Part shown: one piece after another, positions 9,555 to 16,790 of the stretch | Layout: every line of letters begins with the position of its first letter | Position numbering within the stretch: position 1 is the stretch's first letter | Source: a bacterium | Lineage (GTDB): Bacteria; Patescibacteriota; Patescibacteriia; UBA1558; GWA2-36-10 | Direction of reading: 5' to 3' | NCBI GenBank assembly: GCA_018653315.1 | Contig: JABIAL010000034.1 | Location: forward strand, 1-42,991 | DNA length: 42,991 nt | Program-made: the position numbers and the translations under genes | Notes under the pieces: model-generated | Seen by the model: only the letters and a program-made list of their open reading frames with translations | Databases searched by the model: none | What the model was told of the DNA's origin: nothing

Positions 9555-9968
9555 ATGTTAAATAAATTAGCACAAACAAATGAAATAGTAGATAATTTGG
9601 TTAATTCCGAAGCTAAGTTACAAGAATTAAACAAGGAATTAAACGAAGTAATTATTGAATATAATGCATTGACACAAAGTGTAGAATCAATGTCTTTTTT
9701 TAATTTTGATAATGTTTATTTTTGGTTTGTTATTTGTGGTTTATTACTTCTAGTTTTTGGTTTTTGCTTTTTATTACTTGAATTAAAAGGAGGAAAAAAT
9801 AAATCTGCTAAATCAAGTGAAGCAAAAAAAAGTTTAGCAGTTGAACCAATAAAAACTAAAAAAATAAAAAAGAACACAGCTAAAATCAAAGAGATACAAA
9901 AAGTTGATTCAAAAACTGTGAAAAAAACTAATAAAGTTTTTAAAGTTGCTGTTCGTAAAGTAAAATAA
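9555..9968 (+). CDS. Coiled-coil, single-TM, Lys-rich protein, unknown function
   Basis: This 137-residue protein is not recognised. Residues 1-45 look like a coiled coil (AKLQELNKELNEVIIEYNAL), about 55-78 form one transmembrane helix (FWFVICGLLLLVFGF), and the remainder is a Lys-rich tail that would lie in the cytoplasm. It is the last gene of the 7757-9968 run. The tail's low complexity warns against homology claims. Confidence 0.65.
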   Translation: MLNKLAQTNEIVDNLVNSEAKLQELNKELNEVIIEYNALTQSVESMSFFNFDNVYFWFVICGLLLLVFGFCFLLLELKGGKNKSAKSSEAKKSLAVEPIKTKKIKKNTAKIKEIQKVDSKTVKKTNKVFKVAVRKVK

Positions 9969-10009
9969 ATTAGATTAGCCAAAAACTAAATTTGTTGTTA
10001 AAATATAGG

Positions 10010-10028
10010 CCAGGTTAACTGGTTTTTT
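10010..10028 (+). terminator. Small hairpin with T-run before recJ
   Basis: CCAG-GTTAA-CTGG plus six Ts, about 40 bp after the preceding stop. It could terminate the 7757-9968 unit. A TGTTAAAAT extended -10 at 9996-10004 lies just upstream, so the hairpin could instead form the 5' end of the recJ transcript. Confidence 0.55.
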
Positions 10029-10039
10029 ATTATGAGTTT

Positions 10040-11737
10040 ATGAATAAATCTTGGGCAGAACCACAAGTTATAGATAAGAAAATAATAGAACAATTTCCTG
10101 AGCTACCGCCAACAGTAGTGCAGTTGTTACATAATCGTAATTTAACTACTCAGGAAGAGATAGATGAATTTTTATCTCCTGATTATAGCAAGGATATTCA
10201 TGATCCTTTTTTATTTAATGACATGAAAAAGGCTTGTCAGCGTATCCAAAAAGCTATTGATAAGCAAGAAAAAATCATTATTTATGGTGATTATGATGCT
10301 GATGGCGTTAGTTCAGCAGTTATTTTAACTACAGTGCTTAATAAATTAGGAGCTAAGGTAGATGCTTATTTACCACATCGGGAAAAAGAAGGTTATGGTT
10401 TAAATGAAAATGCAGTTAAAGAATTAGCAAAAAGTGATGTTAAATTATTAATTACTTGTGACTGTGGTATTAGCAATAGAGATGAGGTTAAGATAGCAAA
10501 AGATAATAATCTTGATGTAATTGTCACGGATCACCATGCAATACCAGAAAAATTGCCAGATGCTGTGGCAATTATTCATCCTCAGATAAGTGGAGAAAAA
10601 TATCCTTTTAAATTTTTAGCTGGTGGTGGCGTGGCTTTTAAATTAGCTCAAGGTATATTAAGATCTTCTAAATTAAACGAAGAAGAGGAAGAGAAAACAG
10701 AAAAATGGTTATTAGATATAGTGGCCATTGCTACAGTAGCCGACATGGTGCCTTTGCTAGGAGAAAATAGGACTTTGGTGAAATATGGTTTGATGGTTTT
10801 GAGAAAAACACAAAGATTAGGTTTACAGAAGATGATAGATGTAGCTAGCATTGATCGTGAAAAAATAGATGCGGTGACTATTGGTTTTGCTTTAGCGCCA
10901 CGCATTAATGCTGCTGGAAGAATGGATCATGCGAATTTAGCTTATTATTTATTAACTGAGACTGAAGATGATAAGGCACTTGAATTAGCTAAAACTTTAA
11001 ATCAATCAAATTTAGATCGTCAACGAGTGACAGAAGCTACATTTAGAGAGGCTAAAAATCAAAAAGTGGATTTAACAGATAGATTATTAGTTTTTTATCA
11101 GCCGGATTGGCCAGCTGGTTTAACTGGTTTAGTAGCTTCAAAGTTATCACGTCAACATAATCGTCCTTGTTTAGTTTTGACTAAAGTTGAAGACAACATA
11201 GTTGGTTCAGCTCGGAGTATTAAGGCTTTTGATGTGACAGCTGCTTTGGTAAAAAATAGTGATCTTTTATTACGTTTTGGTGGACACCCTCAAGCAGCTG
11301 GTTTTTCTTTAATAGAAGATAATTTGGAAAAGTTTAAACTGGAGATGAAAAAATTAGCTAATGATACTTTGACAGATGATAATATGCAGGCGCCATTGGA
11401 TATTGAATTAGCTATTGATTGGTCAGAAATTAATTGGTCTTTGGTAGATATACTGAATAAATTCGAACCATATGGTCAAAGTAATCCCGAACCAAACTTT
11501 TTATCTCGTGGTATTTTAATTACTCAGGCTAAACGAGTCGGTAAAGATCTTAAGCATTGGAAATTAGAATTAGTAAAACAAGATAAAAAGTTTGGAGCAA
11601 TTGCTTTTGGTTTAGGGAAAATGGATTTAGCTATTGGACAGAGAATTGATTTGGTTTATAATTTAAATATTAATCAATGGAATGGTAGCCGATCCATTCA
11701 ATTAAAAATTAAAGATATACAACAATCCTTCGGCTAA
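10040..11737 (+). CDS. recJ: Single-stranded-DNA-specific 5'-3' exonuclease RecJ
   Basis: RecJ degrades single-stranded DNA 5' to 3' in recombination, mismatch and base-excision repair. The 565-residue length is normal. The DHH phosphoesterase core shows D84, D86 and D88 in YGDYDADG and D164-H165-H166 in VTDHHAIPE. The DHHA1 domain has RFGGHPQAAGFS (H416), and an OB-like C-terminal domain follows. The manganese ligands are all present. The last codons (SFG and the stop) lie inside a hairpin-forming repeat at 11725-11777, so the C-terminus appears to have been rewritten by repeat DNA. Confidence 0.96.
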   Translation: MNKSWAEPQVIDKKIIEQFPELPPTVVQLLHNRNLTTQEEIDEFLSPDYSKDIHDPFLFNDMKKACQRIQKAIDKQEKIIIYGDYDADGVSSAVILTTVLNKLGAKVDAYLPHREKEGYGLNENAVKELAKSDVKLLITCDCGISNRDEVKIAKDNNLDVIVTDHHAIPEKLPDAVAIIHPQISGEKYPFKFLAGGGVAFKLAQGILRSSKLNEEEEEKTEKWLLDIVAIATVADMVPLLGENRTLVKYGLMVLRKTQRLGLQKMIDVASIDREKIDAVTIGFALAPRINAAGRMDHANLAYYLLTETEDDKALELAKTLNQSNLDRQRVTEATFREAKNQKVDLTDRLLVFYQPDWPAGLTGLVASKLSRQHNRPCLVLTKVEDNIVGSARSIKAFDVTAALVKNSDLLLRFGGHPQAAGFSLIEDNLEKFKLEMKKLANDTLTDDNMQAPLDIELAIDWSEINWSLVDILNKFEPYGQSNPEPNFLSRGILITQAKRVGKDLKHWKLELVKQDKKFGAIAFGLGKMDLAIGQRIDLVYNLNINQWNGSRSIQLKIKDIQQSFG

Positions 11738-11780
11738 CGCTCTCTTCGAGCCTGAGCCTCAGAGCCGAAGGCAGGATGAC
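11725..11780. repeat. REP-like palindromic element spanning the recJ stop
   Basis: CCTTCGGCT (11727-11735) pairs with AGCCGAAGG (11763-11771), and ATCCT and AGGAT flank the outside. The ATCCTTCGrCTA start and AGGATGA end are shared with the shorter element at 15351-15375. It overlaps the recJ stop and lacks a T-tract, so it is not a classic terminator. Confidence 0.7.
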
Positions 11781-11803
11781 TTAAAAATTATATATAAAAT
11801 GTT

Positions 11804-12208
11804 ATGAAAGCTAAATTATTTACTGATGGTGGATCACGAGGTAATCCGGGCCCATCTGCTATTGGTGGTGTTTTATATGCCGATGATGATAAAATTATCG
11901 ATACTTTTTCTGAATACACAGGAGAGGGGACGAATAATCAAGCTGAATACAATGCTTTGTTAACTGGTTTAGAATTAGCTCAAGAGCATGAGATAGATGA
12001 GATTGATTGTTTTTTAGATAGTGAATTAGTGGTTAAACAATTAAATAAAGAATATAAAGTAAAAGATACAGAATTAGCTAAGATATTTGTTAAAATTTGG
12101 AATTTAAGTCAAACTTTTAAAAAAATTACTTATTCTCATGTTCGTCGAGAGTTTAATAAAGAAGCAGATGCGCAGGTTAACAAAGCTTTGGATAAAGAAT
12201 TAAGCTAG
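11804..12208 (+). CDS. Ribonuclease HI family protein
   Basis: This enzyme degrades the RNA strand of RNA-DNA hybrids such as primers and R-loops. The 134-residue domain begins TDGGSRGNPGPSAIGG with D8, followed by E48 in NNQAEYNALL, D72 in LDSELVV and D122 in KEADAQVN. This is the full acidic tetrad. It resembles the short stand-alone RNase HI type (RnhA/YpeP-like) and lacks a hybrid-binding domain. It is just downstream of recJ, consistent with a repair role. Confidence 0.92.
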   Translation: MKAKLFTDGGSRGNPGPSAIGGVLYADDDKIIDTFSEYTGEGTNNQAEYNALLTGLELAQEHEIDEIDCFLDSELVVKQLNKEYKVKDTELAKIFVKIWNLSQTFKKITYSHVRREFNKEADAQVNKALDKELS

Positions 12209-12228
12209 TATTAGCTATTTTGTAGATA

Positions 12229-12257
12229 TTGACAAATATTCAAATTAGTATTAAAGT
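12229..12257 (+). promoter_or_regulatory. Promoter of the unidentified RNA
   Basis: A perfect TTGACA -35 (12229-12234), a 17-nt spacer and TAAAGT (four of six matches). The only other perfect TTGACA -35 noted is the RNase P RNA promoter, which supports a stable-RNA gene. Start predicted near 12264. Confidence 0.7.
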
Positions 12258-12263
12258 ATCTAG

Positions 12264-12552
12264 GTTATTTAGTACATTGGAATTAGAAATTGAGAGTAAA
12301 GGACTTCGAAGAGTCTTGGGGCACTGGCCGTGTGCGAGTGCTTGTCAGAAGAATGGCGCAAATATCATGTTGGTAATTAGGACGCAAAGGGGGCGAGTGT
12401 ATCGGCCCATTACACACTTTGGGTTTGAAAAAGGCTAACTATACCAGGCCTTGGAAGAAGACGCGTTATCAGGCATCTGACTAAACCCTGGTTTTGTACA
12501 CTTTTACTTTCATTATGCCTCGCTTGGATCATTACTGAGCGAGGTTTTTTAT
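12264..12552 (+). ncRNA. Unidentified structured non-coding RNA, about 290 nt
   Basis: This 426-bp gap between rnhA and holB holds a promoter, a G+C-richer body and a strong terminator, but no credible gene. Visible helices are AGGACT/AGTCTT (12300-12305 with 12312-12317), GCACT/AGTGC (12321-12325 with 12337-12341), GTGTA/TACAC (12397-12401 with 12411-12415), ACCAGG/CCTGGT (12443-12448 with 12487-12492) and TTATCAG/CTGAcTAA (12466-12472 with 12477-12484). GGGTTT (12421-12426) could instead pair with AAACCC (12483-12488), which would compete with the ACCAGG helix. It lacks the SRP RNA GGAAG-AGCAG motif and a tmRNA T-arm and CCA end, and RNase P RNA lies elsewhere. A 6S-like RNA or a novel family is possible. 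Confidence 0.6.
12518..12550 (+). terminator. Terminator of the unidentified RNA
   Basis: CCTCGCT pairs perfectly with AGCGAGG around a 13-nt loop and is followed by six Ts. Confidence 0.9.
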
Positions 12553-12556
12553 TTAT

Positions 12557-12586
12557 AAAATACCCCCACTGTCCTGACGGTATTTT
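12557..12586. repeat. Perfect inverted repeat upstream of holB
   Basis: AAAATACC (12557-12564) pairs with GGTATTTT (12579-12586) around a 14-nt C-rich loop. It could be a second, bidirectional terminator or an operator for holB. The sequence does not decide. Confidence 0.5.
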
Positions 12587-12598
12587 AAATAATTAGCA

Positions 12599-12627
12599 TT
12601 GATTTTTATGTCGAAAAATGTTATATT
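12599..12627 (+). promoter_or_regulatory. Promoter of holB, leaderless spacing
   Basis: TTGATT, a 17-nt spacer and the extended -10 TGtTATATT (12619-12627). The -10 ends 7 nt before the ATG at 12635, so the first transcribed base would be at or beside that ATG. This argues against the upstream TTG (12599) and ATG (12608) as starts. Confidence 0.65.
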
Positions 12628-12634
12628 TTATTCG

Positions 12635-13642
12635 ATGTCAGTCGATTTTTCTTGGCCAATTTATGGTCACCAACAACAGATAAACTTTTTGCAAGAAAGT
12701 ATCCGCCAAGATAAATTGGCTAATACTTATTTGTTTTATGGTCCACGTGGTTTAGGAAAAAAATTAGTAGCCTATAATTTTGCTAAGAGCTTATTTTGTC
12801 AGGCTGAAGATAACAAACCTTGTAAAAAATGCGATGCTTGTCGGCAAATAGATAAAGGTGTTTTTGCTGATTTGCATATTTTAGGTAAAACTCAAGATGA
12901 ATTATCTGCTGAAAGTGTTAAGGGATTTTTAGCTAGATTGTCTCTGACTACTTCTTATGGCGGACATAAATTAGCTATTATACAAAAAGTAGAAAGTATT
13001 AATTTATTTTCGGCTAATGCACTATTAAAAATATTAGAGGAACCACCAAAAAATACCACAATTATTCTAGTAGCTGATCAAATACATAGTTTACCAGCCA
13101 CTATCATCTCTCGTTGTCAGTTATTAAAATTTCGTTCTTTGGACAAAGAGTCTATTCAAGAGTGGTTAAAATCTTTTGATTTAACAGAGATAGAAAAAGC
13201 TACTATTTCCAATTTATCTTTTGGTAAACCAGGATTAGCTTTAGAATATATGGAAGATAAATTAGATAATTTCAAAGAAAAGTGTGAATTTTTATTAAAA
13301 TTATTAGATAACGATACCTTGAGCGCTCTACAAAGCTTGGATCATTGGTTTACAGCTTTAAAAAAAGAATACCCAAGCTATAAAATTTATGAATTAGGTG
13401 AGCAGACCAAGCAATATTTACATTTGTTGGAGTTAATTTTAAGGGATATTTTATGGCTAAAATTAGGGCGTCAGCCGATTAATACTATTTTTGAAGAACA
13501 ATTAACGTTGTTAGCCAAACAGTATCAACCAGGAATATTGTTAAAGAATTTATTAAATATAAATAAAATAAAAAAACAACTAAAACAAAATGTTTCCCCA
13601 CTAACTTTGTGGGAAAATCTAGTTTTAGATTTTAAATCGTAA
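12635..13642 (+). CDS. holB: DNA polymerase III clamp-loader subunit delta'
   Basis: Delta' is part of the clamp loader that opens the sliding clamp at primer ends. I start it at 12635 (MSVDFSWPIYGHQQQI, 335 residues) because a good promoter overlaps the two upstream candidate starts and homologues begin close to this point. The AAA+ domain has GPRGLGKK, where Lys replaces the Ser/Thr expected after the P-loop Lys, so ATP binding is probably lost as is usual for delta'. A four-Cys zinc module (CQAEDNKPCKKCDAC), LLKILEEPP and the SRC motif in ISRCQLLKF are present. The partner dnaX lies at 40512. Confidence 0.9.
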   Translation: MSVDFSWPIYGHQQQINFLQESIRQDKLANTYLFYGPRGLGKKLVAYNFAKSLFCQAEDNKPCKKCDACRQIDKGVFADLHILGKTQDELSAESVKGFLARLSLTTSYGGHKLAIIQKVESINLFSANALLKILEEPPKNTTIILVADQIHSLPATIISRCQLLKFRSLDKESIQEWLKSFDLTEIEKATISNLSFGKPGLALEYMEDKLDNFKEKCEFLLKLLDNDTLSALQSLDHWFTALKKEYPSYKIYELGEQTKQYLHLLELILRDILWLKLGRQPINTIFEEQLTLLAKQYQPGILLKNLLNINKIKKQLKQNVSPLTLWENLVLDFKS

Positions 13643-13646
13643 ATAT

Positions 13647-14786
13647 ATGTTGATGTTAAAAAACAAATTAACCAAGCTTAGTGTACTAATTTTGATTCTG
13701 CCGATATTTTTGTCTGGCTGTATTTCAATAACTAGTAAAAATGAAATAAGTTTGGGAGGATTTTTTTTAAGTAATACTCAAGGGGATGAATGGGGACATC
13801 GTACAAATGTCTATGTGTCAAATAATGAACCAAGAACATTTGCCGGAGCTAATATCACTAAGATAGCTTTTGACCCACAGGATAAAGCGGCTATTTATCT
13901 AGGCACACAAAATAGTGGTTTATTTTATAGTTACAATTATGGCATTGGCTGGGTTAATGCTTTGACTTATGCCGGTACGATAAATGATATTGTGGTTCAT
14001 CCAAGAAATAAATGTATTGTTTATGTGGCTGCTCATAACAAAATTTGGAAGACAGAAGATTGTTCGCGTACTTGGTCTGATATTTATTTTGAAGCTCGTC
14101 CAGAACAATATGTCACTTCTTTAAATATAAATCATGCTAATCCAGATATTGTTTATGCTGGTACATCTAGTGGTTCATTTTTACGTAGTTTAGACAAAGG
14201 AAATTCTTGGGATGTTTTATGGCGTTTTAGTAATAATGTAAAAGAAATTATTGTACAGAATCATAGTGATAGCAATATTATTTATGCCATTACACAAGGT
14301 AAGGGAGTTTTTCGTAGTTCTGATGGTGGAGAGGATTGGGAAGATTTGATGAAGCTACCAGTTTACAAATTAGAAAATGTTACTGAAGATGGTCGTATCT
14401 TCACTGCTATTAAACAAGATGACGAAGGTTTGCCGTTTTTTAAGATTAGTGGGGTTAAAATATCGGTAGCAGCTGACAGTGATCGTAGTCAGCCCGATGC
14501 CTTGATTTATGGTAATAGAATTGGTATGTTTAGATTCATGGGTAACCATTGGGAGCAGTTTAATTTATTAACCCCAAATAAAAAAGAAACAATATATTCA
14601 GTAGTGGTAAATCCTTTGGATGGCGATGATATATATTACGGTACATCAAAAGCCTTGTATCATACAGTTGACCGAGGGGCAAATTGGATAATAAAAGAAT
14701 TACCAACTAATAGAGTAGCTGGTGAACTAGCTTTTTCTCCGGATAATCAATTTTTATATTTAGGAGCCTATAAAATAAGTAAATAA
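13647..14786 (+). CDS. Lipoprotein with BNR/Ycf48-like beta-propeller repeats
   Basis: The N-terminus is a lipoprotein signal: Lys-rich start, hydrophobic core LSVLILILPIFL and lipobox LSGC with Cys25. The mature protein would be lipid-anchored outside the membrane. About 350 residues of repeated blades follow, with features such as IYLGTQNSGLFYS, VYAGTSSGSFLRS, VFRSSDGGEDW and LYHTVDRGANW. These Asp-box and YxGT elements are typical of BNR, sortilin or Ycf48-like propellers. Such folds bind proteins or glycans or act in assembly; the ligand here is unknown. It starts 4 bp after holB. MLM offers starts at 13647 and 13653. Confidence 0.82.
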   Translation: MLMLKNKLTKLSVLILILPIFLSGCISITSKNEISLGGFFLSNTQGDEWGHRTNVYVSNNEPRTFAGANITKIAFDPQDKAAIYLGTQNSGLFYSYNYGIGWVNALTYAGTINDIVVHPRNKCIVYVAAHNKIWKTEDCSRTWSDIYFEARPEQYVTSLNINHANPDIVYAGTSSGSFLRSLDKGNSWDVLWRFSNNVKEIIVQNHSDSNIIYAITQGKGVFRSSDGGEDWEDLMKLPVYKLENVTEDGRIFTAIKQDDEGLPFFKISGVKISVAADSDRSQPDALIYGNRIGMFRFMGNHWEQFNLLTPNKKETIYSVVVNPLDGDDIYYGTSKALYHTVDRGANWIIKELPTNRVAGELAFSPDNQFLYLGAYKISK

Positions 14787-14796
14787 TTTGAATTTT

Positions 14797-15351
14797 ATGC
14801 ATACCATGATTGAGAGCAATAAAGCTCATTATGATAAGACAATTGAATTTTTAAAGACTGACATTGAATCTTTACGTACTGGTAGAATTTCACCAAGTTT
14901 GGTAGAGACTATCAAAGTAGAGTCTTATGGTACTGTTTCTGATTTAGTACAATTAGCCTCTATTTCTGCACCAGAACCGCAGACTATTGCTATTAAACCG
15001 TGGGACAAGGGTATTTTAAAAGATATAGAACGGGCATTAATGTCTTCTGATCTTAATGTAAATCCAGTTGTGGATAGTGATTTGGTTCGTTTAAATTTCC
15101 CTGCTTTGACAGAAGAAAGTCGTAAAGATTTAGTAAAAATTCTTCATAAAAAACTTGAGGAAACTCGTATTACTTTAAAATCTCAGCGAGAAAAAATAAA
15201 AGATACTGTGGTTAATGCTGAAAAAGCCAAAGAAATCACGGAAGATGATAGATTTCAAGCTCTGAAAGAATTAGATGAGATGACCAAAGAGTATAATGAA
15301 AAAATAAAACTACTCGGCACTGAAAAAGAGCAAGAAATCATGAAAGTATAA
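14797..15351 (+). CDS. frr: Ribosome recycling factor
   Basis: RRF acts with EF-G to split the post-termination ribosome. I start at the ATG at 14797 rather than an upstream TTG at 14788, which gives 184 residues, the normal family size. The three-helix bundle and hinged beta domain are recognisable from SLRTGRISPSLVETIKVESYG (split across about 27-47), EPQTIAIKPWDKG, SDLNVNP and the LTEESRKDLVK helix. It is the first of the frr-rseP-proS series. The expected uppS, cdsA and dxr neighbours between frr and rseP are missing. A short palindromic repeat begins at its stop codon. Confidence 0.96.
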   Translation: MHTMIESNKAHYDKTIEFLKTDIESLRTGRISPSLVETIKVESYGTVSDLVQLASISAPEPQTIAIKPWDKGILKDIERALMSSDLNVNPVVDSDLVRLNFPALTEESRKDLVKILHKKLEETRITLKSQREKIKDTVVNAEKAKEITEDDRFQALKELDEMTKEYNEKIKLLGTEKEQEIMKV

Positions 15352-15375
15352 TCCTTCGACTAGCGCTCAGGATGA
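15351..15375. repeat. Short REP-like palindrome at the frr stop codon
   Basis: ATCCTTCGAC and AGGATGA flank a central AGCGCT palindrome. The ends match the longer element at 11725-11780. It starts on the last base of the frr stop codon. Confidence 0.65.
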
Positions 15376-15399
15376 TAATTATAAATTAAAAAATAAAAA

Positions 15400-16503
15400 A
15401 TGTTAACGTTTATATCATTTATAGTCATATTAGGTTTTTTGGTACTAGCTCACGAGCTAGGCCATTTTGTCAGTGCCATAAAATTAGGAGTAGAAGTGGA
15501 AGAATTTGGCATTGGTTTCCCACCGCGTTTATTTTCTATTAAAAGAAAAGGAATAGTTTATTCTATTAATTGGATTCCTATTGGTGGTTTTGTTAAAATA
15601 AAAGGTGAGAGTGGAGAAGAGGTGAAAAATCCAAAAAGTTTTGCTGCCCAAAAAACTTGGAAAAAATCAGTTATTTTATCAGCTGGAGTTTTGATGAATT
15701 TTGTAGTGGCTTTTATATTTTTATCACTTGGATTTTTTATTGGTTTACCACAGGCATTAGATAAAGATGCGCCTATGGACAAGGTACAAGATCGTCATGT
15801 GATGATCATGGAGGTTGCACCGGGTTCTGCTGCTGAAGAAATAGGACTACAAATTGGTGATAATATTTTGGCTATGAATCAACGAGAAGTAGTTGATTCA
15901 GAATTTATTTATAATTTTTTAACTGCTAATGGCACCCAAGAATTAAATTTATCTATTGAAAGAAATAAAGAGATTTTAGAGCTTAAGGCAACGCCAAGAG
16001 CGCTAAATGAAGGAGAAACACCTGTTTTGGGAATTGGCATGTTAGATACCGGTATAGTAGAGTATGGTTTTTTTAGTAGTATTTGGCAGGGAGCCAGAGG
16101 TACGGTTTTGATGACGGGGCGTATTTTTTCTGCCTTTTACCACCTGTTAGCCGATATTATTACTACTGGTAAAGTATCAGCTGGCTTAGCGGGCCCTGTA
16201 GGAGTTGCAGTTATTACTGGACAAGTGGTACGATTAGGATTTGTGTATGTTTTAAATTTTGCTGCTATTTTATCTTTGAATCTAGCAGTTTTAAATATTT
16301 TACCATTTCCAGCTTTAGATGGTGGACGTCTCTTGTTTGCTTGGATAGAGAAAATTCGAGGTAAAAAAATTACTCAAAAAACAGAAGCTATGATTCATAA
16401 TAGTGGTTTCGTGCTTTTGATGGTTTTAATTATATTTATTACGGGAAGAGATTTTGTTAAATACGGTGGTCAAATTTGGGACGGGATTAAAAATATTTTT
16501 TAG
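15400..16503 (+). CDS. rseP: RIP metalloprotease RseP (site-2 protease, M50)
   Basis: This intramembrane zinc protease cleaves single-pass proteins such as anti-sigma factors and signal-peptide remnants. The 367 residues show the zinc motif HELGH (18-22) in the first helix, a PDZ domain at about 128-205 (VAPGSAAEEIGLQIGDNIL) and the third zinc ligand D307 in PFPALDGGRLLF, with four transmembrane helices in all. Catalytic residues are intact. The gene is followed within 3 bp by a small orphan gene and then proS, keeping the widespread rseP-proS pairing. Its substrate here is not known; no sigma or anti-sigma gene is nearby. Confidence 0.95.
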   Translation: MLTFISFIVILGFLVLAHELGHFVSAIKLGVEVEEFGIGFPPRLFSIKRKGIVYSINWIPIGGFVKIKGESGEEVKNPKSFAAQKTWKKSVILSAGVLMNFVVAFIFLSLGFFIGLPQALDKDAPMDKVQDRHVMIMEVAPGSAAEEIGLQIGDNILAMNQREVVDSEFIYNFLTANGTQELNLSIERNKEILELKATPRALNEGETPVLGIGMLDTGIVEYGFFSSIWQGARGTVLMTGRIFSAFYHLLADIITTGKVSAGLAGPVGVAVITGQVVRLGFVYVLNFAAILSLNLAVLNILPFPALDGGRLLFAWIEKIRGKKITQKTEAMIHNSGFVLLMVLIIFITGRDFVKYGGQIWDGIKNIF

Positions 16504-16505
16504 TT

Positions 16506-16787
16506 ATGAAATTTATCATTAAAAAAGAGCAATTAAATCTTTTGACTATGATGAGACGTGCTGGTTATAGTCCAAGTTCTAGGAATGACAGTTTTATTCG
16601 TCGAGCAGGTAATGGAGCATTTCCAAGATTTCATATTTACATTGATGATGATAATGATTCCTGGCAATTAAAAATACATTTAGATCAAAAAGGAGCTTGT
16701 TATACTGGCCACACGGCTCATAGTGGAGATTATGATGGTGATGTTTTACAAGCTGAACAAGAACGTATTATAAATTTATTAAAGTAA
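16506..16787 (+). CDS. Small conserved-looking protein, unknown function
   Basis: This 93-residue soluble protein is not recognised. It has a basic N-terminal half with NLLTMMRRAGYSPSSR, an aromatic/acidic centre (FHIYIDDDNDSWQLKIH) and several His residues in TGHTAHSGDYDGD. Tight packing (2 bp after rseP, 3 bp before proS) and neighbour-like codon use argue that it is real. The His and Asp content could suit metal binding, but there is no defined motif. Confidence 0.7.
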   Translation: MKFIIKKEQLNLLTMMRRAGYSPSSRNDSFIRRAGNGAFPRFHIYIDDDNDSWQLKIHLDQKGACYTGHTAHSGDYDGDVLQAEQERIINLLK

Positions 16788-16790
16788 TAT

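Noticed and set aside
12229-12438. A 69-codon frame starting with TTG in the rnhA-holB gap
   Set aside because: Its TTG is part of the TTGACA -35 box, it runs through predicted RNA helices, and its translation has no recognisable domain.
12264-12552. Assignment of the unknown RNA as tmRNA or SRP RNA
   Set aside because: There is no T-arm GGTTCGA-type sequence, CCA end or tag frame for tmRNA, and no GGAAG-AGCAGCC helix-8 motif for SRP RNA.
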